A DNA stretch of 64,000 bases from the NCBI GenBank assembly GCA_013791855.1, contig VMTA01000015.1, positions 1 through 64,000 of the forward strand. The letters are read 5' to 3'. This DNA comes from Sideroxydans sp. (lineage in GTDB: Bacteria > Pseudomonadota > Gammaproteobacteria > Burkholderiales > Gallionellaceae). The notes below the pieces were generated by a model that did not search any database, was not told the DNA's origin, and was given only the letters and a program-made list of their open reading frames with translations. A program made the translations under genes and the position numbers. Positions 10,701-19,937 of this stretch are shown one piece after another. The number at the start of each line of letters is the position of its first letter. The first letter of the stretch is position 1.

Positions 10701-11586
10701 AGTCCTCGGACAAGCGCGCATTGACAGCGCGCAGGTCGATGTCGGCATCCAGCTTCACCGGCTTGCCCCCGGATATACCCAGCCAGAGACGCACACCGCC
10801 GCTGCCTTGTTTCATGGCTGCAGGCAAGTCGAACCAGTTACGCCAGGCGCCCACGTCAGTGTGATCCATCCTGGTGTAGACCTCGCCTTCCCAGCTCGCC
10901 GAATCGGCAAAGCTGTCGCCACGCAGATTGGCGCGCAGGTCGACAGGCGTGGCCAAAGCTGCCGGCGGGGTGGCATGCAAGGCGAGACGATGCCGCCCGC
11001 GAATATTCTGGATGACGAGATCGACATCCTCGAAAGCGATGGGCGGCGCGTTGCGCATCTCATCCTGCCAGATGATGCGGCCGTTGCGCACCACGATCAG
11101 AGATTGATGCAACAGCCAGTCCAGACTTTGGGCATCCGAGCTCAGCCCGCCCTGCCCGTTGGACGAGATGCCTGCGACAAAACGGTTACCCTGCGCATCG
11201 CGCCGCACCAGCAGTTGCGGACTTTCAAGCTCAAGGCTGTGAAAACGCAGCTCACCGAAGATCAACGTGGTCCACGCTACCGCGTTCCTCAATAGCGGGA
11301 ACTGCAATGCCGTTGCGCCCTGCTCGTCCAGAATCCGCACATCGGACATCAGCAGACGCGGACGGAATCCGTGCCAGTCCGCTTCGATATGCGCGATGGA
11401 GACCTGCCGCCCCACCGCCGAGCTGGCGGCGAGTTCGATGACAGAGTGGTAGCGTTCGATGCCCGGCAACACCCAATAGCGCAGCGTAAGCAGGCCGCCC
11501 GCGCCCAGCAGTACGAAAAACAGGAATAGCAGACGTGAAAGCCTCCATGTACCGATCGCGGTAAAACGGAGTACGTGTTTTAGCAT
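7750..11586 (-). CDS. yhdP: YhdP family AsmA-like envelope protein
   Basis: A 1278-residue protein with an N-terminal transmembrane anchor (about residues 14-35, LSRLLFLFFVLLGAGGLLTLRYWVL) followed by a very long periplasmic beta-rich region, matching YhdP of the AsmA-like group. In E. coli, YhdP, TamB and YdbH form bridge-like conduits for phospholipid transport to the outer membrane. Near the C terminus the run GAVIENGLLKTDDFVMAGSAAKVTLQGEVDLARETQALKVRVLP is typical of the AsmA-type end. The gene heads the yhdP-nitrilase-tldD-crcB-DUF190 run and is divergent from glnE. Confidence 0.92.
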   Translation of the reverse strand: MLKHVLRFTAIGTWRLSRLLFLFFVLLGAGGLLTLRYWVLPGIERYHSVIELAASSAVGRQVSIAHIEADWHGFRPRLLMSDVRILDEQGATALQFPLLRNAVAWTTLIFGELRFHSLELESPQLLVRRDAQGNRFVAGISSNGQGGLSSDAQSLDWLLHQSLIVVRNGRIIWQDEMRNAPPIAFEDVDLVIQNIRGRHRLALHATPPAALATPVDLRANLRGDSFADSASWEGEVYTRMDHTDVGAWRNWFDLPAAMKQGSGGVRLWLGISGGKPVKLDADIDLRAVNARLSEDLPELMLQRMQGRLGWLQSNEGFQVSSEKLSLRMHDGFTLQPTDLLLNLTAKSGYRSASGEIKVNALELADINRLLAYLPVAQDIKHRLTDFAPQGQVRDLQLSWQGDLEKLQRYQVHARFDKVGLKQVGEFPAISGLSGTVDGSDSDGILKIDSRKLNMQAPGFLSEPLAFDRIYGQLDWQRNSQHGWDLKLNKVLVSNADAEGTVYGSYQINDGPGIADLTVSLTRVEVKNAARYIPVHAFNDQTYRWLQTGLQGGIADAFQMHVRGDLNDFPFPDSKQGLFRLTAKAKDVAIEFVPGWPRIEKARAELLIQGRLLEVKAAKAETAGAALQNVRVALPDTLSKSLVMEVDGEAAGPTEHALDYIRSSPVRGYLNGYTDDFHAKGRGLLKLRLDIPLNGDDHTRVKGSYRVDGNEIDLGGSVPLLRQAKGKLTFTEQNIAAEGLTAQILGGPARVSLRNEGSVLFVQANGTLDADSLYDTYGYPLLWRLHGKTAWQAEISVKDKLANVSVSSDLQGLSSNLPQPFDKTVAQRRPLKFELKDIDSRNSRLDFRYGDIFRIGLARTRNAAGHWDIKHGNILLGNVPDAPVKDGIWISGQLPYFALQGWSGWSSLPDREGVLPNIAGIDVHFDTVQGYGSALHDLRIRGSGRNGLISTRLNAREVSGDLIWQPQDEGKLYVRLKHLMLGETSDVEVAKLAQDAPPAVAEEISMPEIDLVVDRLTWKGRELGKLEMLMDDVAGDAVLKKMRLTNPDGVVNVGGRWRPALGETELSARIEIADAGRILARSGYPESLSGGGGLLVSELRWRGSPDALDIPSLNGSLQLTTGKGRFLQVDPGAAKLLGVLSLQSLPKRISLDFTDVFTPGFEFSSIKGGAVIENGLLKTDDFVMAGSAAKVTLQGEVDLARETQALKVRVLPAIGDNVSLLSFAAGPAIGVGVLLTNKLLRDPLDKLVSFDYNVSGSWADPKVERIGAPRTELAPETQQ

Positions 11587-11690
11587 CGCGCGGCGACGCG
11601 CAGGATTTCGCGACGAGATGAGAAGCTGTGGGACATGAAGACTATAATGCGATGCAGAATGTACGGCGTTTATTTTAACCGAAACCAGCC

Positions 11691-14378
11691 ATGAACAACC
11701 CCGAACCTAGCAACGATTTCGAACAACTCGTCCGCCATGCCAGCCAGTGCAGCCACTATTTTTCCAGATTGCTGGAAGCTGAGCCGGGCTGGCTGGAAAC
11801 CTTGCGCGGCGACCATCGCTCGCCTGCCGATGCGGATCTGATCCGGCGCTGGCTGGATGAACTGCCCGCCGGCGACGAAGCGCAGCTTTCGCGCGCCCTG
11901 CGCATGCTGCGCAAACGCGTGATGCTGCATCTGATATTGCGCGATCTGGGCGGCTTGTGCGGCCTGGAAGAGGTGATGGGTGCTATGACTGCGCTGGCCG
12001 AACTGGCTGTGCAACGCGCCCAGTCACTGATGATGGAAAGCTTGAGCGCCCAATTCGGCCAACCGGTCGGCGCGGAAAGCGGTGCGCCGCAGCAGTTGCT
12101 GGTGATCGGCATGGGCAAACTGGGCGGCGGCGAGCTCAATGTCTCATCCGACATCGACCTTATCTTCGTCTACCCGGAAGAAGGCGAGACGAACGGTGCC
12201 CGCACCCTTTCCAATCACGAGTTCTTCAGCCGGCTGGGACGCAAGGTGATCGCGCTGGTGAACGACCTCACCGCCGACGGCTACGTGTTCCGCGTCGATA
12301 TGCGTCTGCGCCCCTACGGCGACAGCGGCCCGCTGGCGATGAGTTTCGCCGCACTGGAGGAATATCTGGTGGCACAGGGGCGCGAGTGGGAACGTTATGC
12401 CTGGATCAAAGCACGCGTCATCTCCCCCTCCGGCGACACACGCATCGCCGAACTGGAACAATTGGCGCAGCCTTTCGTGTTCCGCAAGTATCTGGATTTC
12501 GGCGCTTTCGATTCCATGCGCAAACTGCATGCGCAGATACGCGCCGAAGTCGTGCGCCGCGACCGGCAGGACAATATCAAGCTCGGTTCCGGCGGCATCC
12601 GCGAGATCGAGTTCATCGCGCAGGTGTTCCAGCTGATACGCGGCGGGCGCGATGCGCGGCTGCGCATCAAACCGACCCGCAAGGTATTGCGGCTGCTCGC
12701 GCAAGAAGGCGAACTACAGGCGGATGTGGCGCAGCGCTTGGATGACAGCTATGTGTTCTTGCGCAATCTGGAACATCGTTTGCAATATCTGGACGACCAG
12801 CAGACGCAGATGTTGCCGGAAAGCGAAGAGCCAAGAGCCATCATCGCGCGCGCCATGGGGTATGCCGACTATGCCGCGCTGCTGGCCGAGCTGGCGCCGC
12901 TGCGCGAATTCGTCGGCACGCAGTTCGAGGCGGTGTTCGGCAGCAAGCAGGGACAAAGCGACGACGGCATCTGGCATGAGAACAGTGATCGCGATGTGTT
13001 GGCGACGCAACTTGGCACCGCCGGATATTCCGGGACGACCGAACTTGCCGACATGCTGATACAGATGCGCAGCAGCACCCGCTACCGGCAATTGCCGGAG
13101 ATCAGCCGGCAACGCATGGACAGCCTGGTGCCGCGCTTCATCAAGTTGTGTGCAGCCGAAAAGAATGCGGATGACGCATTGCATCGCGCGCTCAATCTGC
13201 TCGAAGCCATCGCCCGCCGCGCGGCTTATCTGGCCTTCCTTGCCGAATATCCGCAGGCGTTGCCGCGACTGATGCGCATCCTCGGTGCCAGCGCCTGGGC
13301 CGGCGAATATCTGGCGCAGCATCCTATTCTGCTGGATGAACTGCTGGACACGCGGGAGCTGTATGAAGCCCCGGACTGGCCAGCGCTGGACGCCCAGTTG
13401 CTGCAACAGCTCGAAGCACACCACGGCGACACCGAACGCGAAATGGATGTGCTGCGACAGTTCCGGCAGGTGCAGACCTTCCACCTGCTGGCGATGGATC
13501 TGCAAGGTGTGTTGCCACTGGAGAATCTGAGTGACCACTTGAGCGATCTGGCCGACCTGATCCTGCGTCATGTGCTGCGCCTGTGCTGGCGGGATGCGCG
13601 CAAGAAACACATCGAACAACCAAGGTTCGCGGTGATCGCTTACGGCAAACTGGGCGGCAAAGAGCTGGGATATTCCTCGGACCTCGATCTGGTGTTCCTG
13701 TACGAGGACGACGATGCCGATGCCGGGCAGATCTATGCACGACTGGGACAACGCATCAACACGCTGATCTCCAGCTACACCGCTGCCGGACGCCTGTATG
13801 AGGTGGACCTGCGCCTGCGTCCGAACGGTGACAGCGGCCTGCTGGTCAGCTCGACCGAAGCCTTCGAATCCTACCAGCGGGAGCATGCCTGGGTGTGGGA
13901 ACACCAAGCGCTGACACGGGCGCGTTTCTGTGCCGGCGACGCCGCTGTGGGCGCAAGATTCGACCAGATACGCCAGTCGATACTGTGTATGCCGCGCGAT
14001 GTAGAAAAGTTGAAGCTGGATGTCAAAGAGATGCGGCAGAAGATGCACGACGGGCATCCCAATCCGACAGAGTTGTTCGACATCAAGCACGACAGTGGCG
14101 GCATGGTGGATATCGAGTTCATGGTGCAGTTCATCGTGCTGGCTTATGCGTCCCGCTATCCGCAATTGACAATGAACATCGGCAATCTGGCCTTGCTGCA
14201 GACTGCGGCCGAACTGAAGCTGATCGATCAGGACCTCAGTAGCGCCTTGCAATCACACTACCGGGAATTACGCAGGCTGCAGCATCAGATGCGGTTGAAC
14301 AAGACCCCTGCCCGCATAGAACCGGGCGAACTGGATACCGCTGCGGTCAAGACCTTGTGGAATACGCTGCTTGGCTAG
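11691..14378 (+). CDS. glnE: Bifunctional glutamine synthetase adenylyltransferase/deadenylyltransferase
   Basis: GlnE adds AMP to, and removes it from, glutamine synthetase in response to PII and glutamine. The 895-residue protein shows both nucleotidyltransferase domains: the N-terminal deadenylylase has GMGKLGGGELNVSSDIDLIFVY (about residue 140), and the C-terminal adenylylase has YGKLGGKELGYSSDLDLVFLY (about residue 648). The two-Asp metal motif is intact in both, and each domain is followed by a helical regulatory region. The length matches the family. A TATAAT hexamer at 11643-11648 precedes the gene. It converges with the cyclase gene with only 3 bases between the stops. Confidence 0.97.
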   Translation: MNNPEPSNDFEQLVRHASQCSHYFSRLLEAEPGWLETLRGDHRSPADADLIRRWLDELPAGDEAQLSRALRMLRKRVMLHLILRDLGGLCGLEEVMGAMTALAELAVQRAQSLMMESLSAQFGQPVGAESGAPQQLLVIGMGKLGGGELNVSSDIDLIFVYPEEGETNGARTLSNHEFFSRLGRKVIALVNDLTADGYVFRVDMRLRPYGDSGPLAMSFAALEEYLVAQGREWERYAWIKARVISPSGDTRIAELEQLAQPFVFRKYLDFGAFDSMRKLHAQIRAEVVRRDRQDNIKLGSGGIREIEFIAQVFQLIRGGRDARLRIKPTRKVLRLLAQEGELQADVAQRLDDSYVFLRNLEHRLQYLDDQQTQMLPESEEPRAIIARAMGYADYAALLAELAPLREFVGTQFEAVFGSKQGQSDDGIWHENSDRDVLATQLGTAGYSGTTELADMLIQMRSSTRYRQLPEISRQRMDSLVPRFIKLCAAEKNADDALHRALNLLEAIARRAAYLAFLAEYPQALPRLMRILGASAWAGEYLAQHPILLDELLDTRELYEAPDWPALDAQLLQQLEAHHGDTEREMDVLRQFRQVQTFHLLAMDLQGVLPLENLSDHLSDLADLILRHVLRLCWRDARKKHIEQPRFAVIAYGKLGGKELGYSSDLDLVFLYEDDDADAGQIYARLGQRINTLISSYTAAGRLYEVDLRLRPNGDSGLLVSSTEAFESYQREHAWVWEHQALTRARFCAGDAAVGARFDQIRQSILCMPRDVEKLKLDVKEMRQKMHDGHPNPTELFDIKHDSGGMVDIEFMVQFIVLAYASRYPQLTMNIGNLALLQTAAELKLIDQDLSSALQSHYRELRRLQHQMRLNKTPARIEPGELDTAAVKTLWNTLLG

Positions 14379-14381
14379 TGG

Positions 14382-15713
14382 TCAGGCGACGGCGGGTGAT
14401 CCGCCCTGCGTTGGCAATTGGTAGATGTTGTTCTGGCCGTTATCGCTCTTGCCATCCACCCGACCGGTCAGCCGGTAGGAGGTCATCTCGCCTTTGCCTT
14501 TGACATTCAGCACATTCGGCGGCTCGAACAGATATTCGTGGCGAAGACGGTTGAAGGTCAGACGGTCGGTCAGGATATGGCCGGATTTGGCATCGTCAGT
14601 CAGGCGGCTGGCGATGTTCACAGTATCGCCCCACAGGTCGTAGATGAAACGCTTGGTGCCGATCACACCCGCCACCACCGGACCGGTCGCGATACCGATG
14701 TGCACACCAAGATTGCGTTTGGCAGCCAGGGGATGCTTGTTGACGAATTCGATCATCTCCAACCCCATGTTCACCACATCGGCCGCGTAATCCGGACGCT
14801 CGCGTGTCAGCCCGCCCACCACCATGTAAGCATCGCCGATGGTCTTGATCTTTTCCAGCCCGTACTTCTCCGACAGTTCGTCGAAACCGGAGAACACGGT
14901 ATTGAGCAGACCGACCATCTGCTCGGGTGACATCTGCTCGGTGAGCTGGGTGAAGTTGACCAGATCGGCGAACATCACCGTCACATCCGCGTAACCATCC
15001 GCGATCAGCCCCTCGTTACTCTTCAGGCGCTCGGCGATATTGGAAGGCAGCACGTTGAACAGCACGCGCTCGGATTTTTTCTGCTCTTCGGCCAGCAAGG
15101 CATGTTGTTCATCCAGCTGATGCTTGATCTTCTCCGTCTCGATCACGAAATAGCGCACCAGAAAATACAGGATTGCGGACATCGCGGCGAAGTTGAGCGC
15201 GAAGAAAAAGCCGATGGTGTTGAGCGGGATGCCTGTGGTGCTGCCGGTACCCAGATAGAAATCGAAGAAGCCGGAAACGCCGGTCAGCACCATGTAGGCG
15301 ACGAACCACGGCACCGATTCCTTCCAGCTGGAAACCACAAGCGCGCCAATGGGTGCCAGCAAGGCCCACAATGCCACGCCGCTGGAAGTGATGGAGCTGC
15401 CGATGCTCCACTGCATGACGAAAGGTGCGAACAGGAACAGGTTCAACTGCACGAAACGCAGCACTTCGAAGTTGCGCGTCTTCATGTAATAGACCAGCGA
15501 ACCGACCGAAATGATCTGATAGACCAAAGGCACGTTGCTGGAGAAATTCAGGCCCATCATCCAATAGATAGCCAGCCAGAACATGACGGCGAAGGTCATG
15601 AATGCCGCAGCAAAGATGAGCAAACTCTTGCGAAGTTTGTCTTCCTGCGTATCGAGAATCTCTGGGTCTATCTGTTGCGTATCGATGTGCTGCGCCATGC
15701 GCCCCCCGGCCAT
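14382..15713 (-). CDS. Membrane-bound class III adenylate cyclase
   Basis: A 443-residue protein with about six hydrophobic helices between residues 28 and 195, a short coiled-coil linker (TEKIKHQLDEQHALLAEEQKKSERVLFNVLP) and a class III cyclase catalytic domain. The catalytic residues are present: metal aspartates in VMFADLVNFT and KTIGDAYMVVGG, the adenine-selecting Lys/Asp pair in EKIKTIGD and YDLWGDT, and the transition-state Asn/Arg in NIASRL. Conversion of ATP to cAMP is therefore expected. The membrane part resembles an integral-membrane sensor with unknown signal. An in-frame ATG at 15698, preceded by a G-run, is an alternative start. Confidence 0.9.
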   Translation of the reverse strand: MAGGRMAQHIDTQQIDPEILDTQEDKLRKSLLIFAAAFMTFAVMFWLAIYWMMGLNFSSNVPLVYQIISVGSLVYYMKTRNFEVLRFVQLNLFLFAPFVMQWSIGSSITSSGVALWALLAPIGALVVSSWKESVPWFVAYMVLTGVSGFFDFYLGTGSTTGIPLNTIGFFFALNFAAMSAILYFLVRYFVIETEKIKHQLDEQHALLAEEQKKSERVLFNVLPSNIAERLKSNEGLIADGYADVTVMFADLVNFTQLTEQMSPEQMVGLLNTVFSGFDELSEKYGLEKIKTIGDAYMVVGGLTRERPDYAADVVNMGLEMIEFVNKHPLAAKRNLGVHIGIATGPVVAGVIGTKRFIYDLWGDTVNIASRLTDDAKSGHILTDRLTFNRLRHEYLFEPPNVLNVKGKGEMTSYRLTGRVDGKSDNGQNNIYQLPTQGGSPAVA

Positions 15714-15865
15714 ACCCCACTGAATAGTCCCGATATTACCTTATGCCCCGCTAAAGAGATATGCCCCAAATGCGGGATAAGACGTTCTCGCTGCTTCATA
15801 ATCGCCATGGAAACAGCTAGAATCTCCCCCCCGAATTCAAACCCAACGCTTTCAAGGAAATCACC

Positions 15866-16786
15866 ATGTCCATGTCCGACCGCGACGGCTTCATCTGGCA
15901 CGACGGCAAGCTCGTCCCCTGGCGCGATGCCACTACCCATGTCCTGACCCACACCCTGCACTACGGCATGGGCGTTTTCGAGGGCGTGCGCGCATACAAG
16001 ACGACACAGGGCACGGCGATCTTCCGTCTGCAGGAGCATACCGATCGCCTGTTCAACTCGGCCTACATCTTCAAGATGAAGATGCCGTTCGATAAGGAGA
16101 CATTGATCGAAGCGCAAAAAGAGGTTGTGCGCGCCAACAAGTTGGAATCGTGCTACATCCGCCCCATCGTGTTCTACGGCTCCGAAGCCATGGGCATCGC
16201 GGCAACCAAGGTCAGCACCCATGTCGCCATCGCAGCCTGGCCGTGGGGCGCCTACCTCGGCGAAGAAGGTATGGCCAAGGGCATCCGCGTCAAGACCTCC
16301 AGCTTCACCCGTCATCATGTGAACGTGAACATGTGCCGCTCCAAATCGGTCGGCACTTATACCAATTCCATCCTGGCGCATCAGGAAGTGGCCAATGACG
16401 GCTATGACGAAGCGCTGCTGCTGGACGTGGACGGTTACGTGGCCGAAGGCGCAGGCGAGAACATCTTCATCGTGAAGAAGGGCAAACTGTACACGCCCGA
16501 CCTGACCTCTTGTCTGGAAGGTATCACCCGCGATTCCATCATCACGCTGGCCAAGGACATGGGGCTGGAACTGATCGAGAAGCGCATCACGCGCGACGAG
16601 GTGTATTGCGCCGAGGAGGCATTCTTCACCGGCACTGCCGCCGAAGTGACGCCGATCCGCGAGCTGGATACGCGCACCATCGGCAGCGGCAGCCGCGGCC
16701 CGGTGACCACCAAGTTGCAAACTGCGTTCTTCGACATCGTCGCGGGCAAGAACGACAGATACGCCCATTGGCTGGCTCACGTATAA
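15866..16786 (+). CDS. ilvE: Branched-chain amino acid aminotransferase
   Basis: This fold-type IV PLP enzyme performs the last step of valine, leucine and isoleucine synthesis. It has 306 residues and the family patterns [24 protein letters not shown], the PLP-lysine region [46 protein letters not shown], and [17 protein letters not shown] lies 7 bases before the ATG. The zf-CHCC gene follows after 18 bases. The leu genes for the same pathway are elsewhere in this window (39254-42380). Confidence 0.95.
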   Translation: MSMSDRDGFIWHDGKLVPWRDATTHVLTHTLHYGMGVFEGVRAYKTTQGTAIFRLQEHTDRLFNSAYIFKMKMPFDKETLIEAQKEVVRANKLESCYIRPIVFYGSEAMGIAATKVSTHVAIAAWPWGAYLGEEGMAKGIRVKTSSFTRHHVNVNMCRSKSVGTYTNSILAHQEVANDGYDEALLLDVDGYVAEGAGENIFIVKKGKLYTPDLTSCLEGITRDSIITLAKDMGLELIEKRITRDEVYCAEEAFFTGTAAEVTPIRELDTRTIGSGSRGPVTTKLQTAFFDIVAGKNDRYAHWLAHV

Positions 16787-16804
16787 CAATCCCCGGGGGA
16801 AAGC

Positions 16805-17005
16805 ATGTCCAACGATCAAATCTCGCAACGCTATGTCGAAGTCACGGCAGAGGCGTTGCCGCTGTTCTGCCCGACACCTTCGGTGAGCTTGTGGAGCGCC
16901 CACCCGCGCGTCGCCATCCCGGTTGAGAAACTGGGCGAAGCGGTCTGCCCGTACTGCGGCACCCACTACAAGTTCAAGGGCGAGTTGCCCAGCGGTCATC
17001 ACTGA
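16805..17005 (+). CDS. Zinc-finger domain protein (zf-CHCC, NDUFS6-like)
   Basis: A 66-residue protein with the Cys-(x)n-His-(x)n-Cys-x2-Cys pattern (FCPTP, AHPRV, CPYCGTHY), matching the small zf-CHCC domain that also forms mitochondrial complex I subunit NDUFS6. In Betaproteobacteria such a gene often sits between ilvE and LPS core genes. It probably binds one zinc ion. The function in bacteria is not settled. Confidence 0.85.
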   Translation: MSNDQISQRYVEVTAEALPLFCPTPSVSLWSAHPRVAIPVEKLGEAVCPYCGTHYKFKGELPSGHH

Positions 17006-17015
17006 GAACTACCAG

Positions 17016-18020
17016 ATGAACAAGATCCTCGTCGTCGCACCCAGCTGGGTAGGCGACTGTGTCCTGATGCAGCCCATGCTGCAGCGACTGACACAGCGCC
17101 ACCCCGGCGTGCAGATAGACGTGCTGGCGCCGCCGTGGACCGAGAAGTTGCTGCGCCAGATACCCGAAGTCGGCGAGGTCATCATCAATCCCTTCCCGCA
17201 TGGCGCACTGCAACTTGGCGCGCGACGCGCGCTGGGCAAACGACTGCGCGAGAACGGCTACGATCAGGCCATCGTGCTGCCCAACTCGCTCAAGTCGGCC
17301 CTGGTACCCTGGTTCGCCGACATCCCATTGCGCACCGGCTTCACCGGCGAGATGCGCTACGGATTGCTCAACGATGCACGCAAACTGGACAAGCGCAAAC
17401 TGCCGCTGATGGTCGAGCGCTTCGCCGCACTGGCCGAAGAACGCGACACCGACATCGTTCGCCCCATCCCCGCCCCCAAGCTGCATGCCAGCGATGAACA
17501 GCGACAGGCTGCGCTGGCCAAGGCTGGCCTGACGCTGGACAAACCGGTCGCCATATTCTGCCCCGGCGCAGAATATGGCCCGGCCAAGCGCTGGCCCGCA
17601 CACTACTACGCCGAACTGGCACAGCGGTTGCGCAACAAAGGTTATGCGGTATGGCTGATCGGCTCGCCCAAGGACAAGGAAGTTGCCGACAAGATCGTGG
17701 CGCTCGGCAACGAACCCTGTCGCAACCTGTGTGGCACGACCGATCTTACCGAAGCTATCGCGCTCATATCCTGCGCAAAGCTGGTGGTGAGCAACGATTC
17801 CGGCCTGATGCATATCGCCGCCGCGCTGGATCGCCCCATGCTGGCGATCTTCGGTTCCAGCAGCCCGGAATTCACACCGCCACTTTCCGATCAGGCACGC
17901 GTGCTCAAGCTCGACCTGCCCTGCAGCCCCTGCTTCAAACGTGAATGTCCGCTGGGGCATTTCAACTGCATGCTGCAACTGACGCCGCAGGAAGTAGCCC
18001 GACACCTTCCCGACCGATAA
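17016..18020 (+). CDS. waaF: ADP-heptose:LPS heptosyltransferase II
   Basis: WaaF adds the second heptose of the lipopolysaccharide inner core at the cytoplasmic face of the inner membrane. The 334-residue protein starts MNKILVVAPSWVGDCVLMQPML and contains the GT9 signatures IFCPGAEYGPAKRWP (about residue 182) and LVVSNDSGLMHIAAAL (about 256). The frame is open upstream, but the ATG at 17016 gives the standard family start. It sits 10 bases after the zf-CHCC gene and 3 bases before the phosphomannomutase gene, indicating one operon with LPS sugar functions. Confidence 0.93.
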   Translation: MNKILVVAPSWVGDCVLMQPMLQRLTQRHPGVQIDVLAPPWTEKLLRQIPEVGEVIINPFPHGALQLGARRALGKRLRENGYDQAIVLPNSLKSALVPWFADIPLRTGFTGEMRYGLLNDARKLDKRKLPLMVERFAALAEERDTDIVRPIPAPKLHASDEQRQAALAKAGLTLDKPVAIFCPGAEYGPAKRWPAHYYAELAQRLRNKGYAVWLIGSPKDKEVADKIVALGNEPCRNLCGTTDLTEAIALISCAKLVVSNDSGLMHIAAALDRPMLAIFGSSSPEFTPPLSDQARVLKLDLPCSPCFKRECPLGHFNCMLQLTPQEVARHLPDR

Positions 18021-18023
18021 CAC

Positions 18024-19400
18024 ATGGCCGCAGTACCCGCCGAGATATTCAAGGCTTACGACATACGCGGCATCGTCGGCAAGTCACTGACCGACGACAT
18101 CATCTCCCTCATCGGCCACGCCATCGGGTCGGAAGCCAAAGCCCGCCAGCAGCACACCATCGCCATCGGTTTTGACGGCCGCTTGTCCGGCCCGGCTTTC
18201 GTCCAAGCACTGGCTCACGGCATCCGGAAAAGCGGGGTCGATGTGATCGACCTCGGCCGCATCACCACTCCCATGGCCTACTTCGCCGCATTCCAGCTCA
18301 AGACCGGCTGCGCAGTGGTGATCACCGGCAGCCACAATCCGCCCGAGTACAACGGCCTGAAGATCGTGCTGGACGGAGAGACGCTTTCGGGTGCCGCGAT
18401 CCAGAGCCTGCGCACACGCATCGAAAGCAACGAATTGACCCACGGTGACGGCAGTTATGCGCGATACGACATCGCGCCGGAATACATGGCGCGCATCATC
18501 GGCGACATCCGCCTGGCTCGGCCAATGAACATCACGGTGGATTGCGGTAACGGCATCGCAGGCGATTTCGCCGCCAAGCTCTATCGCGGTCTGGGTTGCG
18601 AGGTGAACGAATTGTTCTGTGAAGTGGACGGTCATTTTCCCAACCACCACCCCGACCCTTCCGACCCCGACAACCTGACAGACCTGATCTCAACTCTGCG
18701 CAATGGCGACAGCGAGTTAGGACTGGCCTTCGACGGTGATGGCGACCGGCTCGGTGTCGTCACCAAAGATGGCCGCATCATCTTTCCCGATCGTCAGTTG
18801 ATGCTGTTTGCGGCGGATCTGCTCACGCGCCAACCCGGCGCGGAGGTGATCTTCGACGTCAAGTGTTCGGGAAGGTTGTTCCCCTGGATACGCGAGCATG
18901 GCGGCGTACCTTCCATGTGGAAGACCGGACATTCGCTGATAAAAGCCAGAATGAAAGAGACCGGCGCGCTGCTGGCCGCAGAGATGACCGGCCATGTGTT
19001 CTTCAAGGAACGCTGGTACGGCTTCGACGATGGCTTATATGCCGGTGCCAGACTGCTGGAGATATTGAGCAAGTGCGATGATGCGAGTGCGCTGTTGAAT
19101 GCCCTGCCCGACTCGGTGAACACACCCGAATTGCATATCCGCACCGCAGAGGGAGACAACCATGCACTGATCGATCGACTGCAGAACTCGGCCCGCTTCG
19201 CGGATGCAATGGAGATAATCGCTATCGACGGCCTGCGCGTGGAATACGCCGACGGCTTCGGCCTGATGCGCGCTTCCAACACGACTCCGGCCATCGTGCT
19301 GAGGTTCGAAGCGGATGACGAGACAGCGCTGCAGCGCATACAGGAAGATTTCAGGAGGGTGTTGCTGGATGCCGCGCCGGAATTGACGCTGCCGTTCTGA
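18024..19400 (+). CDS. Phosphomannomutase/phosphoglucomutase
   Basis: A 458-residue alpha-D-phosphohexomutase of the AlgC/ManB type, which interconverts hexose-6-phosphate and hexose-1-phosphate for LPS and exopolysaccharide precursors. Domain 1 carries the phosphoserine loop VVITGSHNPPEYNGLKI, domain 2 the metal loop LAFDGDGDRLGVV, domain 3 the sugar-binding GHVFFKERWYGFDDGLYAGARL, and domain 4 the phosphate-binding region LRVEYADGFGLMRASNTTPAIVLRFEA. All four expected regions are present. The gene follows waaF after 3 bases. Confidence 0.92.
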   Translation: MAAVPAEIFKAYDIRGIVGKSLTDDIISLIGHAIGSEAKARQQHTIAIGFDGRLSGPAFVQALAHGIRKSGVDVIDLGRITTPMAYFAAFQLKTGCAVVITGSHNPPEYNGLKIVLDGETLSGAAIQSLRTRIESNELTHGDGSYARYDIAPEYMARIIGDIRLARPMNITVDCGNGIAGDFAAKLYRGLGCEVNELFCEVDGHFPNHHPDPSDPDNLTDLISTLRNGDSELGLAFDGDGDRLGVVTKDGRIIFPDRQLMLFAADLLTRQPGAEVIFDVKCSGRLFPWIREHGGVPSMWKTGHSLIKARMKETGALLAAEMTGHVFFKERWYGFDDGLYAGARLLEILSKCDDASALLNALPDSVNTPELHIRTAEGDNHALIDRLQNSARFADAMEIIAIDGLRVEYADGFGLMRASNTTPAIVLRFEADDETALQRIQEDFRRVLLDAAPELTLPF

Positions 19401-19412
19401 AGCGTGCGCAGC

Positions 19413-19871
19413 TCAGGAATGGATGGTCTGCTGCAGCGCCTTGCCCATCCCGTTCTCGTCCAGCCAACCCAACTCGATCAGATCGCGCATCAACTGGCTG
19501 AACTCGGCCAGATTCTCAGGCTTGCGCACGAAACTGTTGGCACCGATCTGGTAGGAAAGCACCACGTCCGAGGGTTCGTGGCTTTCCGAATAGACCACGA
19601 TAGGCACGTGTGTCAGACGACTGTCCATACGCAGCGTGCGCAGTACAGCCAGTCCGAGCAGCTTGGGTAACTTGAGGTCGATCAGGATCAGGCGCGGAAC
19701 GGGATGACCATGCGCAGTCTCGGCAGACATCCAATCCAGCGCGGCGACACTATCCGGCACCACCGCCAGATACAGTTCGCCGGGGCAGCTGGCTACCGCC
19801 TGCTGCACCAGCAGGATCGCCGCTTCCTCGTTCTCCACCAGCAGGATCGTGTCGCCAGACTGCTTCAACAT
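19413..19871 (-). CDS. Single-domain response regulator (CheY/Rcp1-like)
   Basis: A receiver domain of about 152 residues with no output domain. It has the phospho-acceptor Asp in LILIDLKLPKLLGLAVL, the Thr/Ser position in VVYSESHEP and the conserved Lys in SFVRKPEN. The acidic pocket near the N terminus reads VENEEA rather than the usual Asp-Asp pair, as in Rcp1-type regulators that partner hybrid or phytochrome kinases. The ATG at 19871 with GGAAGG upstream is preferred to a TTG 39 bases further up. No histidine kinase is adjacent, so the partner is unknown. Confidence 0.85.
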   Translation of the reverse strand: MLKQSGDTILLVENEEAAILLVQQAVASCPGELYLAVVPDSVAALDWMSAETAHGHPVPRLILIDLKLPKLLGLAVLRTLRMDSRLTHVPIVVYSESHEPSDVVLSYQIGANSFVRKPENLAEFSQLMRDLIELGWLDENGMGKALQQTIHS

Positions 19872-19937
19872 CACCTTCCCCGTCTCAAATGATGCCCAGT
19901 GTTGCAGCAATGACCGCCCAAACTTCGGGCAGTGGAA

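Noticed and set aside
9109-11295. A 728-codon plus-strand frame inside yhdP
   Set aside because: Same kind of coding shadow; no ribosome site and no domain, while yhdP on the other strand is a complete family member.
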